Assembly: GCA_020636075.1 (NCBI GenBank)
Contig: JACJYO010000001.1
Coordinates: 682,001 to 746,000 of the forward strand
Source: Lewinellaceae bacterium
Lineage (GTDB): Bacteria; Bacteroidota; Bacteroidia; Chitinophagales; Saprospiraceae
Length of the DNA stretch: 64,000 bases
Direction of reading: 5' to 3'
Position 1 is the stretch's first letter; every line of letters starts with the position of its first letter. The translations under genes were made by a program, and so were the position numbers. Shown here in pieces: positions 56,331-64,000 of the stretch. The notes under the pieces were generated by a model, which was not told the origin of the DNA, made no database searches, and saw only the letters and a list, made by a program, of their open reading frames with translations.

Positions 56331-57968
56331 TCAGGCCTTCCCTGCAAACAATTCCGAAGCATTAAAACAACTATTGGCCGTCAGGCCGCCTTTTCGTGCC
56401 ACCATTACACCGTATCGGATATGGTGGATGCCTGCTTTGCTGTGGGCATCCGGGTTGATGCTGATTTTTATCCCGCGTGCAAGCGCCTGCGGAATGAGAC
56501 TCCAGTCGATATCCAGCCGGTATGGGTTTGCATTCAGTTCAATTGCCACGCCGTGTTTTGCGCAGGCATCGAGCACGGCCTCCCAATCGAGCGGATAACC
56601 CTCGCGGCTAAGCAGCAGCCGGCCGGTGGGGTGGCCCAGGATCGTTGTGTAAGGGTTTTCAACGGCTCGCAGCACCCGTTCGGTTGCTTTTTCTTTTGAC
56701 ATTTTCAGGTTGCTGTGCACGGAAGCGATTACAAAGTCAAATTTCCGAAGCAGATCCTCCCCGTAGTCGAGGGAGCCATCATTTAAAATATCGCTTTCGA
56801 TACCTTTCAGAATACGAAAGGGCGCCAGTTCGGTGTTCAGGGCATCAATTTCTTCCATCTGAGCTAATACGCGATCGGCTTTTAATCCATTGGCATAAAA
56901 AGCCGACTGACTGTGATCCGTGATACCGATGTATGCATATCCCAACTCTTGCGCATAGGTGCACATCTCGCGCAAGCTGTGCAGACCATCGCTCCATGTT
57001 GTATGCACATGCAAAACCCCGCGTATGTCCTGCTCACGAATTAACTCGGGCAACGCATTTTTCAGGTTCAGGATATCCGCAGATTCGCGCAATTCCGGGG
57101 GGAAATATGGCAACCCGGCTTTTTCAAATACCTCCTGTTCGGTGCGCAAGCCTTTAAACTGAAGGCCGGGATTTGCTTTCACAAATGCGTCGATAAATGC
57201 CGGAGCGCCGGTTAGTTTGAAGAGTTTGGAGCCAAACTCTTCCGCCAGGCAGCGGTGCAGGATTACTTCGGTGTTACTTTCCAGCCGGGTATGGTAAATC
57301 CCGTTGGTTTCGTGTTCCAGCTGCAAAGTTTGCCCGTCGAAAGCGGGGGTAAGTTCGCCGTTGTAACCAATCAGCAACTCCAGTTGGTCTACCACCGGGC
57401 AACGCCGACGCAAGGCCCCCACCGGGCTTATGAAAGCCCCGGGGAGTTTGCCGGTGAGCCAGGCGCCGACAAAATCGGCCTCTGCTTCCGCAGCATCCAG
57501 GTGTAATTTGTCTTTGCTGCGCAGGTAGTATTCAAGTTTGCGCTTCAGATCATCCTGCGTTTTCAAACCAAACCCTTTGTATTCCACCAGGCGGTTTTCA
57601 TTGCAGGCATACAACAACTCGCCAATGGTTTCGATGCCCATTTCCCGCCAAACGGCCCGCACTTTTTTGGGACCAAAACCATTGACCTGCAGCATATCAG
57701 CAACACCGGCCGGTGTTTGCGCACGGGCTTCCTCCAACGCCTTCATTTTACCCCCGTGAAGCAATTCATGGATTTTCCCGCTAATTGCAGCGCCGATTCC
57801 TTTGATCCCCTTGATTTCGGCATCGCTTAGGTCGGCCAGTGGTCGATCGAGCTTCCGTATTGTCAGGTATGCATTTCGGTAAGAGCGTATTTTAAATTCG
57901 TTCTCCTCGTGCAATTCCAGCAGGTTGGCCAGTTCATCAAAGGCATTTGCAATTTCTTTATTCGACAT
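56331..57968 (-). CDS. PolX-family protein: HhH + degenerate polymerase + PHP phosphoesterase
   Basis: 545 aa from the ATG at 57968. An upstream ATG at 58106 adds 46 residues not typical of the family. Helix-hairpin-helix motifs (IKGIGAAISGKI, VNGFGPKKVRAVW) and a polymerase X-like core come first. The metal-binding GDxD motif expected after the GxLRRR motif is replaced by DQLE (GALRRRCPVVDQLELL), so polymerization looks unlikely. The C-terminal PHP domain keeps its metal ligands (LHVHTTWSDGLH, ITDHSQS, KGIESDIL, ASVHSN, LGHPTGR, INPDAHS), so a phosphoesterase or 3'-5' exonuclease role is likely. Confidence 0.9.
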   Translation of the reverse strand: MSNKEIANAFDELANLLELHEENEFKIRSYRNAYLTIRKLDRPLADLSDAEIKGIKGIGAAISGKIHELLHGGKMKALEEARAQTPAGVADMLQVNGFGPKKVRAVWREMGIETIGELLYACNENRLVEYKGFGLKTQDDLKRKLEYYLRSKDKLHLDAAEAEADFVGAWLTGKLPGAFISPVGALRRRCPVVDQLELLIGYNGELTPAFDGQTLQLEHETNGIYHTRLESNTEVILHRCLAEEFGSKLFKLTGAPAFIDAFVKANPGLQFKGLRTEQEVFEKAGLPYFPPELRESADILNLKNALPELIREQDIRGVLHVHTTWSDGLHSLREMCTYAQELGYAYIGITDHSQSAFYANGLKADRVLAQMEEIDALNTELAPFRILKGIESDILNDGSLDYGEDLLRKFDFVIASVHSNLKMSKEKATERVLRAVENPYTTILGHPTGRLLLSREGYPLDWEAVLDACAKHGVAIELNANPYRLDIDWSLIPQALARGIKISINPDAHSKAGIHHIRYGVMVARKGGLTANSCFNASELFAGKA

Positions 57969-58202
57969 AATAGTTGTTTGCTTTAGGCTGCCGGCAAAGG
58001 TAACAGGTACGGCAAATCGGGTGAAAAAATATTCCGGGCTCGTGTTCGGTCTTCGGGTACCCGTTGTTTGCCTGTTAAAATCTATTGCTCGTCGAAGTGG
58101 TTGCAACGTTGGCTGTAAGAAACGGACTAATAGGACGCGACACCTGCAACAAATCTGAAAATAAGCGTGTCAAATAAAACCGGACAACAACGCAACCGTA
58201 CA

Positions 58203-59204
58203 ATGAAACATCTTTTGAAACTTGCTGCTTTAATCCTGCTTGGCCATTATAGCTTGCCCGCTCAAACTACCCTTGCCACACAGTCTTTTTTTGAAAAACT
58301 TTCACCTGCCGAAAACGCTTCGCTTACCCTGACCACCGACTTTACAGCCCTGAAAAAAGATAAAAAAGCAACTGAATATCAGGACGGCTTACTCCGTGGA
58401 GCAGACGGTAATACATACCGCATCGGTGTCCGCCCGCGTGGAAAATACCGCCGGCGCATTTCAGAAATTCCGCCACTTAAATTAAAGATCAAAAAGAAAA
58501 TCCTTGCAGAAGAAGGACTGGTCGATTCGCTCAATGAGATCAAGTTGGTGTTACCGACCACCATGGACGAGCAGGGCAACGAACTGGTGATTCGAGAATA
58601 CCTCGTTTACCGAATGTACGAGTTGGTAAGTCCTTTTGCTGTACGTGCGAGGCTTGTCAACCTGACCATGATCAACACCAATCCGACTAGTAAAAATGCG
58701 CAGACACTCATGGTCAAAGCAATTTTGTTGGAAGACGAGGAGGAAACAGAAGTCCGGCTTGGTGGTAAAATGATCGAAGACCACTTCGGTATGACCATGG
58801 ATAGCCTGCACCGCGAACAAGCAGCGCTCATTGCCGTATTTCAATTTATGATCGGGAATACCGACTGGAATGTGAGTGAACACCGCAACCTGCGTTTTCT
58901 GCGTTTGCCGGCAGGTGATTTGGTGCCGATTCCGTTTGATTTTGACTTTTGCGGATTTGTCAACGCCCCCTACGCTACACCTATGGCTGGCTCCGGCCTT
59001 CGCAATGTACAGGAACGCCTCCTGATGGCTGATGCCTTGCCAGCTGAAGCCGTGAAAGTAGCCGCACGCAAGATTGAACAACAAAAAGATGCCATCCTGC
59101 GCCTGTGTCACTCAGGGCTTTTGCCGGAAAAGGATAGCCGTTCCGCAGAAAACTACCTGGATAGTTACTTCAAGGAAGCCAACTTGTCGGAAGCCGGGGA
59201 ATAA
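58203..59204 (+). CDS. Secreted protein of unknown function, weak CotH/kinase-like features
   Basis: 333 aa from the ATG at 58203. An upstream in-frame ATG at 58167 would add 12 residues, but this start gives a signal peptide MKHLLKLAALILLGHYSLPAQ. The stretches IGVRPRGKYRRR, NTDWNVSEHRNLRFLRL and VPIPFDFDFCGFVNAPYA resemble the CotH-type protein-kinase fold, but I cannot confirm it. I do not recognise it as a named family. It is followed 106 bp later by the DUF4412-like gene on the same strand. Confidence 0.85.
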   Translation: MKHLLKLAALILLGHYSLPAQTTLATQSFFEKLSPAENASLTLTTDFTALKKDKKATEYQDGLLRGADGNTYRIGVRPRGKYRRRISEIPPLKLKIKKKILAEEGLVDSLNEIKLVLPTTMDEQGNELVIREYLVYRMYELVSPFAVRARLVNLTMINTNPTSKNAQTLMVKAILLEDEEETEVRLGGKMIEDHFGMTMDSLHREQAALIAVFQFMIGNTDWNVSEHRNLRFLRLPAGDLVPIPFDFDFCGFVNAPYATPMAGSGLRNVQERLLMADALPAEAVKVAARKIEQQKDAILRLCHSGLLPEKDSRSAENYLDSYFKEANLSEAGE

Positions 59205-59248
59205 CACAAGTATTCAGCCCGATACTGAAAAGATTGGGTTGATGGCCC

Positions 59249-59256
59249 TATTTTTG
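59249..59256 (+). promoter_or_regulatory. Candidate -7 element (TATTTTTG)
   Basis: Exact TAnnTTTG match 54 bp upstream of the DUF4412-like gene. The upstream TTG spacing is not standard. Confidence 0.3.
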
Positions 59257-59309
59257 CCGCCTGATTTTGTTTTCAATCAATATGTTCTGAAACTTATAAT
59301 CTTCGGCAA

Positions 59310-60176
59310 ATGTCTATTTCTGATTCATTTAAACTTATTGGTGCGGGTTGCCTCGTCTTCCTTTTGACCGGAAACCTGCACGCACAACCTTTTGAGGGTT
59401 CCCTGAAATTTGAATTCCGCAAAGTCATCATCAACCCGGATTTGCGCAAGCAAATGGAACAACCCTTCGAGGATGTGGCCGCCGCCGCCAACTCGGAAGC
59501 CAACCAAAAAGCACTCAAGCAAATGCAGGAGTCTATGACTCAACCCGGCATAAAAGAAAGTTTGGAGGCGAATCCGGAATACCAAAAAATGGTGAACGAA
59601 CAGATCAATGCGATGCGCACCCAACAACAGGGCGCAGGAATGGCATTAGACCTCGCCAATACCTCCAAAATGACCCTGATGCTTAAAGACAGCAGCATAC
59701 GCATTGACGCTAAAGGCAGGCATTTTACTACAAATACGCCGTATCTGAACACCCTTTTTCTGGCAGACTCACTAAAGACATACGCGTTCGACCATACGAA
59801 AAAAACGTACCAGGAACTACCCTTTGTCGACGACTCCGCAAGCCTGGCCGGTACGATCACCCGCGTAAAAGGCGATTCGGTGCTGCATGATTTTGTCTGT
59901 GAAAAATTTGAATTTTCGATTGACAGCACCCAACAAGGAAAGGCCACAGGGTACATGTGGGTTGCACCAGAACTCGCGCAATTAAACGGTATTTGGGCGC
60001 ACATACCCGACATGGGTTTTTTCCGGCAAGCGGCGGGTTTCCCGGTTCACATTGTTATATACTATGAATCCACCAAGGAGGACATGTTTGAGTTGTTTAC
60101 GCTGCGCAGCGTGGAAAAAGAACGGTTTTCTGCCGAAGATTTCAAACTACCCACCAAGTACAGCGTGAAGCAGTGA
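59310..60176 (+). CDS. DUF4412-domain secreted protein
   Basis: 288 aa. Signal peptide at residues about 1-26 (LIGAGCLVFLLTGNLHAQ). The C-terminal half fits DUF4412-type periplasmic proteins (DSSIRIDAKG, FDHTKKTYQELP, FVCEKFEFSIDSTQQGKATGYMWVAPEL, FPVHIVIYYE). The middle has a Gln/Glu/Asn-rich helical stretch (about 40-110). Molecular role unknown. It is downstream of another secreted protein gene. Confidence 0.85.
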   Translation: MSISDSFKLIGAGCLVFLLTGNLHAQPFEGSLKFEFRKVIINPDLRKQMEQPFEDVAAAANSEANQKALKQMQESMTQPGIKESLEANPEYQKMVNEQINAMRTQQQGAGMALDLANTSKMTLMLKDSSIRIDAKGRHFTTNTPYLNTLFLADSLKTYAFDHTKKTYQELPFVDDSASLAGTITRVKGDSVLHDFVCEKFEFSIDSTQQGKATGYMWVAPELAQLNGIWAHIPDMGFFRQAAGFPVHIVIYYESTKEDMFELFTLRSVEKERFSAEDFKLPTKYSVKQ

Positions 60177-60194
60177 TTTGAGGCTGTCTCATAA

Positions 60195-60316
60195 GGGCTT
60201 ATTTACGATTTTGGATTTACGAGTGACGATTTACGATTATTTTGTTTTGTAAGAGGTGAAAGATCTGCACTTTCCGGGATGCTATTAATCGTAATTCGTA
60301 AATCCAAATTCGTAGA
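60195..60316. repeat. Intergenic GTAATTC/TTTACGA repeat, second copy
   Basis: TTTGGATTTACGA at 60210-60222 and TCGTAAATCCAAA at 60296-60308 pair as inverted arms, with TTACGAT/ATCGTAA inside. It shares the TTACGAATTACGA unit with the repeat at 38007-38174. Confidence 0.7.
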
Positions 60317-60335
60317 TAATGACTTTTACCCCGCT

Positions 60336-61574
60336 TTATTCGGTTCCCACATAAAACATATCTACCTCGCCGACATGTTTGGCCGGGAAGCGGCCGCGGT
60401 ACGTACACGGAAAATCTTTTTTTACCAAGGCATACGTGGCTTCAGAAATATTGATGCGCCCTCCCTCACACATTTGCTCCATACGCGAAGCAATATTGAC
60501 CGTCTCACCCCAGATGTCATAGGCCATCTTACTACTCCCCACCACACCGGCAACCACATGGCCGGTGTGTATTCCGATCCGGATATCAAAGGGGTAATTG
60601 AACTGTTCCATCTTCAGGTTCCGGTGCCTGGCAACAAAGGCGCGAATATCCAGTGCAGCCTGCACGACTTTAACGGCGTGGTTCGGGTCGGGCACCGGAA
60701 TCCCACCGGCACACATGTAGCTATCGCCTATGATCTTGATCTTTTCCAGGCCGTGCCGGCGGATTATCGTGTCGAATGCCCGAAAATAAAAGTCAATTTG
60801 ATCGACGAGATCTTCTGCGCTTAGGGTCCGGGCAAATGCCGAAAACTCGACGAAGTCGGTAAACATGACGGTTACTTCCGGACAACTTTTGGCCTGTACA
60901 AATCCCTTTTCTTTGAGTTCCTGCGCAGTTTCTTCCGGAAAAATATCCAGCAACAAACTATCTGCCTTTTGGTGCTCTTCCCGAACCATATCCAGCAGGG
61001 CGTATTTGTTTTTCAAAAAACTTTCCATCAGGAAATAGGCAACTGCCGCCGTAAATGCAAAGTTGAACTCGAAAAAAAGCAAGTGAACCGCATCCGGCAA
61101 ATTGCGGGTATTCGGTTGGGCAAAATACTCCCAGACACCAGCGGCAAACAGGGTAATAAGAAAGCCAAAGAAAAAAATACGCGACGTCCGCAAACCGCCA
61201 AACATCATAGTACCCAGCGGAGCCAGAAAAGCGGCCAGCACTACCCCGCTACCGCCGGTAAAACCGCCATGCGTGATCTGGGAAATCAGCGGCAACATCA
61301 GGGTTAAGACCGATTGCACATTTCGGAAAATCCGGAATCGCCCACCTGTTTTGAAATAATACAGATTTACGGATGTGGCCAGTAGATATGCCGCTGTCGT
61401 CCACCACAAAAAACCCTGGCCAAAAAACCAGAAAGTCAGGTTGAACAAAAAATCCAGCATGGCAATCAGCCCAATAATGGTTAAAGCCAATGTTCGATAC
61501 TGGATTTCCTCCAGCGACAAATGGCTGTAGCCAAAATACCGGCTCATTTTTTTGCGAAGCAAAGCAGGCAGCAT
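60336..61574 (-). CDS. Membrane-bound adenylate/guanylate cyclase (class III)
   Basis: 412 aa. The N-terminal half has about six or seven transmembrane segments (about 30-200). A linker (about 210-240, LLLDIFPEETAQELKEKG) leads to a class III cyclase domain (about 245-412). Metal-binding aspartates lie in MFTDFVEFS and IIGDSYMCAGG. The ATP-selective Lys (EKIKIIGDS) and Asp (YDIWGETVN) positions and the transition-state Arg (NIASRME) are present, so adenylate cyclase activity is likely. The membrane part has no recognised sensor. The gene ends 160 bp from the DUF4412 gene, convergent with it. Confidence 0.92.
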   Translation of the reverse strand: MLPALLRKKMSRYFGYSHLSLEEIQYRTLALTIIGLIAMLDFLFNLTFWFFGQGFLWWTTAAYLLATSVNLYYFKTGGRFRIFRNVQSVLTLMLPLISQITHGGFTGGSGVVLAAFLAPLGTMMFGGLRTSRIFFFGFLITLFAAGVWEYFAQPNTRNLPDAVHLLFFEFNFAFTAAVAYFLMESFLKNKYALLDMVREEHQKADSLLLDIFPEETAQELKEKGFVQAKSCPEVTVMFTDFVEFSAFARTLSAEDLVDQIDFYFRAFDTIIRRHGLEKIKIIGDSYMCAGGIPVPDPNHAVKVVQAALDIRAFVARHRNLKMEQFNYPFDIRIGIHTGHVVAGVVGSSKMAYDIWGETVNIASRMEQMCEGGRINISEATYALVKKDFPCTYRGRFPAKHVGEVDMFYVGTE

Positions 61575-61589
61575 AGGGCAAACATAAGC

Positions 61590-61715
61590 ATTGTTGTTGG
61601 TGGTTGGCTGTTGGCATTTGGTTTTTGGTTTTTGGCTATTGGATGTTCCTCTTGGATTAAAACTTCACTACCCGAGTGCAGCCAATAGCTAATAGCAAAT
61701 AGCCAACAGCAACAG
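61590..61715. repeat. MITE-like TTGGCTATTGG element, copy 1
   Basis: Inverted arms rich in TTGGCTATTGG / CCAATAGC(T)AATAGC. The core contains GGATGTTCCTCTTGGATT and AAAACTTCACTACCCGAGTG. The right arm abuts the stop codon of the phosphoribosyltransferase gene. Confidence 0.75.
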
Positions 61716-62591
61716 TCATTGCCGGCCATACAGCAACCAGGCAAAAGCGCCAATCCAGGCCAATAAAATCAGTTGTAAAAACCGGTCGCGCAGCAAGGCC
61801 CGTGTTGGCGACTCCGTCCGGTCAAACACCAGGGCCAACTGGAGGTATCGCAGGATACCGACCACCACAAAAAATGCCGTGTAGAAAATGTTATTGGTAC
61901 CGAGCCGGAGGCTCACCTCCGGCGAAAAACAATACATCAGGTACGCCACGATAGCCACCGTGGAGCAGATGGTGATGCTTACATCCAAAAAAGGCAGATT
62001 ATAGCCCTCCAGTGCCCGGCGGAAGGTATGCCCTCCAGTTGCGATCACGTACTCACCACGGCGCTTGGCCAGCCCTAAAATCAGTGCCAGCAAAAAAGTC
62101 ATCACGATGAGCCATTGCGACACTTCAACGCCCGTCACTGCACCACCGGCCAGCACGCGCAACAAAAAGCCCATACCGATCAGGCTCACATCCACGATGG
62201 CGATATGCTTGAGCCAGAAACTGTACAGCGCATTTATGCCCATGTACACCAATCCGATCAATAACAGCGCCGGGCACAACCACGCTGCCAACAAAATCCC
62301 GCTAAGAAATAAAACAGCCAGAATAAACATCGCGCGCCGCGGACTGACTGCGCCGCTGGCAATCGGGCGCCGGCATTTGTCAGGATGGTTGCGATCCTGT
62401 GGAGCATCTACCAGGTCGTTCAAAATGTAAACGGAGGACGCTATGAGCGAAAAGGCCAGAAAACCGAATAAAGCCTGCTGGAGTACCGGCCATTCGTCGA
62501 GCCGCGCTGCGAAAAAGGCCGGGATAAACAGAAAAAGATTCTTTACCCAATGCTCGATACGGATAAGCCGCAAAAAACTGCGAATGGACAT
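61716..62591 (-). CDS. UbiA-family prenyltransferase, decaprenyl-phosphate phosphoribosyltransferase-like
   Basis: 291 aa with about eight membrane helices. The conserved Asp-rich motif NDLVDAPQDRNHPDK (about 58-72) and the following second Asp region (YSFWLKHIAIVDVSLIGMGFLLR) fit the UbiA fold, and the motif order fits decaprenyl-phosphate phosphoribosyltransferase more than quinone prenyltransferases. It would make polyprenyl-phosphoribose for arabinose-type cell surface sugars. No arabinan genes are visible. It is flanked by two inverted copies of the TTGGCTATTGG repeat. Confidence 0.85.
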   Translation of the reverse strand: MSIRSFLRLIRIEHWVKNLFLFIPAFFAARLDEWPVLQQALFGFLAFSLIASSVYILNDLVDAPQDRNHPDKCRRPIASGAVSPRRAMFILAVLFLSGILLAAWLCPALLLIGLVYMGINALYSFWLKHIAIVDVSLIGMGFLLRVLAGGAVTGVEVSQWLIVMTFLLALILGLAKRRGEYVIATGGHTFRRALEGYNLPFLDVSITICSTVAIVAYLMYCFSPEVSLRLGTNNIFYTAFFVVVGILRYLQLALVFDRTESPTRALLRDRFLQLILLAWIGAFAWLLYGRQ

Positions 62592-62614
62592 AAAGCGAAG
62601 GTAGAGGTTTCTCG

Positions 62615-62735
62615 ACTTTTGGCTATTGGGTTTTGGTTATTGGCTTTTGGTTATTGGTTGGACTCAGGTAGAGAAGTTTCCATCCAAGTGGAACAACCAA
62701 TAGCCAATATCAAACGGCCAACAGTCAACGGCTGC
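62615..62735. repeat. MITE-like TTGGCTATTGG element, copy 2 (inverted)
   Basis: Arms at about 62617-62660 and 62692-62730. Read on the minus strand, the core GTTGTTCCACTTGGATGG AAACTTCTCTACCTGAGTC matches the core of copy 1. The stop codon of the purN-like gene lies inside the right arm. Confidence 0.75.
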
Positions 62736-63297
62736 CCGCCAGCAGGCCCGCCAATACTTCGGGATAATGCCGGTGCTCCAGCGCCAGTACCTTGGCAGCA
62801 ATGATTTCGGGGGTATCAGCCGGATCGACCGGGCATCGGGCCTGAAAAACAATAGCACCCTCATCGTATTCGGCATTGACAAAGTGAATGGTCAGGCCTG
62901 TTTCCGTTTCGCCGGCAGCTTTCACCGCTTCATGCACATGATGGCCGTACATGCCCTTGCCACCGTATTTGGGCAGCAGCGCGGGATGGATATTGACCAT
63001 TCTGCCTTTGTATGCCCCGACGAGATAGGGCGGAATCAGCCACAGAAATCCCGCCAAAGCAATAAAATCAATCCGATGCTGCGTCAAAATACCGAGCAGT
63101 TCCTCCGTTTCATAAAACATAGCGCGATCAATCACCAAGGTCGGTATGCCGTGGCTCCCGGCAATTTCCAGCACCGGAGCCGTTTTTTTATTGGAAATGA
63201 CTAACGCAACCCGGACATCCGGGTTGTCGTTGAAATACTCCATTATTTTTCGGGCATTACTGCCGCCGCCCGAGGCAAAAATGGCTAGTTGTTGCAT
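62725..63297 (-). CDS. purN: Phosphoribosylglycinamide formyltransferase
   Basis: 190 aa, usual length. It transfers formyl from 10-formyltetrahydrofolate to glycinamide ribonucleotide in purine synthesis. N-terminal FASGGGSNARKI binds the phosphoribosyl part. The catalytic region NIHPALLPKYGGKGMYGHHVHEAV contains the Asn and His residues, with the conserved Asp in YDEGAIVFQ. The start is fixed by MQQLAIFASGGGSN. It is in the same direction as the UbiA-family gene 133 bp downstream. Confidence 0.95.
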   Translation of the reverse strand: MQQLAIFASGGGSNARKIMEYFNDNPDVRVALVISNKKTAPVLEIAGSHGIPTLVIDRAMFYETEELLGILTQHRIDFIALAGFLWLIPPYLVGAYKGRMVNIHPALLPKYGGKGMYGHHVHEAVKAAGETETGLTIHFVNAEYDEGAIVFQARCPVDPADTPEIIAAKVLALEHRHYPEVLAGLLAGSR

Positions 63298-63776
63298 AGT
63301 TCACAGGAATGATATACCCCAAATTAATTGAATTGTTTTCCAAAATAAACGGTTGGGACCCATGAGTAACCCGTCCGCTCCTTTTGGCCCAAACATAACA
63401 GCGAAAGTATAATCTACAGCGCAAAAACACGTTTCTTTGCTTCATCTTCATCCGGCTGCTTTTGGGCCAGCCGGCGTAATCTGCTTAATCAAACTTATTT
63501 AATCCTGCCTTCATATGGACACATACTTCATTATTTTGCTCACACTCGTAGCAAGCGCTATTTGCGGTTTGTCGAACAAGCCCGGTGAAATAGGCGCTGA
63601 AGATGAGTAAATGTATTGCCAATTCCATTTTTGAAACCCTTTACCCCCTCTCCAGCTCTGTGCGCCTCTGTGAAACAAAAAAACGCAACAATTTTAGAGG
63701 CATTGGCCGCCGGCAATCCCACAGGGCTTCTTTTTATTTTTACCCGGGAATTTTCAGTCCATTCCATTAAGACGAC
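63298..63776. other. Intergenic region, 479 bp
   Basis: Divergent promoter space for purN and galE. It contains a possible 31-aa ORF (63515-63610) and no recognised RNA gene. The promoter was not resolved. Confidence 0.5.
63515..63610 (+). CDS. Possible small membrane peptide (31 aa)
   Basis: The short ORF reads MDTYFIILLTLVASAICGLS... and ends EIGAEDE. A hydrophobic segment of about 16 residues is followed by a short acidic tail. It starts about 25 bp after the sequence AATCAAACTTATTTAATCC and has no strong ribosome site. It could be a real small membrane peptide or chance. Confidence 0.3.
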   Translation: MDTYFIILLTLVASAICGLSNKPGEIGAEDE

Positions 63777-64000
63777 ATGACGCAAAACAAAACTATTCTG
63801 GTTACCGGTGGCGCCGGCTTCATCGGTAGCCATACCGTAGTAGCACTGGCTGAAGCCGGATTCAGGCCGGTCATTATCGACGATTTTTCCAACTCGGAAC
63901 AGCGTGTATTGGCAGGATTGCACCAGATTCTCGGCTACGAAGTACCCTGTTACCCGAAAAACTGCAACGATGCAGCCACGCTGCGCACCATTTTTCAAAA
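63777..64000 (+). CDS. galE: UDP-glucose 4-epimerase N-terminus (cut by window edge)
   Basis: First 74 codons of a SDR-type epimerase: MTQNKTILVTGGAGFIGSHTVVALAEAG is the NAD-binding glycine motif, followed by VIIDDFSNS, typical of GalE. The catalytic YxxxK is beyond the edge, so other nucleotide-sugar epimerases are possible. It would supply UDP-galactose for surface sugars. Confidence 0.85.
   Translation, partial: MTQNKTILVTGGAGFIGSHTVVALAEAGFRPVIIDDFSNSEQRVLAGLHQILGYEVPCYPKNCNDAATLRTIFQ

Overview
The window looks like a chromosomal segment of a Bacteroidota bacterium, probably Saprospiraceae-like. The evidence is very large surface proteins built from HYR, SprB, choice-of-anchor and LamG domains, one C-terminal type IX secretion (T9SS type A) tail, a SusC-free but repeat-rich surface locus, TAnnTTTG-like -7 elements, and intergenic palindromes of the kind common in this phylum. 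I see no tRNA, rRNA, CRISPR array, transposase or phage module. The species call is inference; the phylum call is fairly secure.

Region 1 (1-41449, all on the minus strand) is a surface-protein locus. It starts with a giant gene that runs off the left edge and is open for at least 5,609 codons (choice-of-anchor A and D, SprB/PKD, HYR and glycine-rich domains). Next come a 1,864-aa HYR/LamG protein, three smaller proteins (a propeller protein, a jelly-roll protein and a LamG protein), a beta-propeller gene broken by a dense patch of single-base indels, a membrane-anchored AraC-type regulator, and a 14-repeat FG-GAP protein. Five of these proteins end exactly at the last residues of a choice-of-anchor D (ASH-type) domain with no further sorting domain. 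Repeat counts fall on seven or fourteen wherever I could count them, as expected for seven-bladed propellers. Four copies of an ~80-bp intergenic element lie between the transcription blocks.

Region 2 (41891-47813) holds a glucosaminidase, a divergent CRTAC1/ASPIC-type lipoprotein whose gene carries two in-frame GC-palindrome elements, and a two-gene unit of an OmpA-family protein and a membrane-anchored coiled-coil/helix-hairpin-helix protein.

Region 3 (48232-55072, minus strand) is a complete RND efflux set in the order TetR regulator, TolC-like outer-membrane factor, adaptor lipoprotein, RND permease. Matching candidate TetR operators lie upstream of the regulator and of the tolC-like gene.

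Region 4 (55375-64000) is ordinary mixed chromosome: a PAS/LuxR-type regulator, a PolX-family protein whose polymerase aspartates appear lost while its PHP nuclease site is intact, two secreted proteins of unknown function, a membrane adenylate cyclase, a UbiA-family decaprenyl-phosphate phosphoribosyltransferase-like enzyme flanked by two inverted copies of a MITE-like repeat, PurN, a possible 31-aa peptide, and the start of a GalE-like epimerase cut by the right edge.
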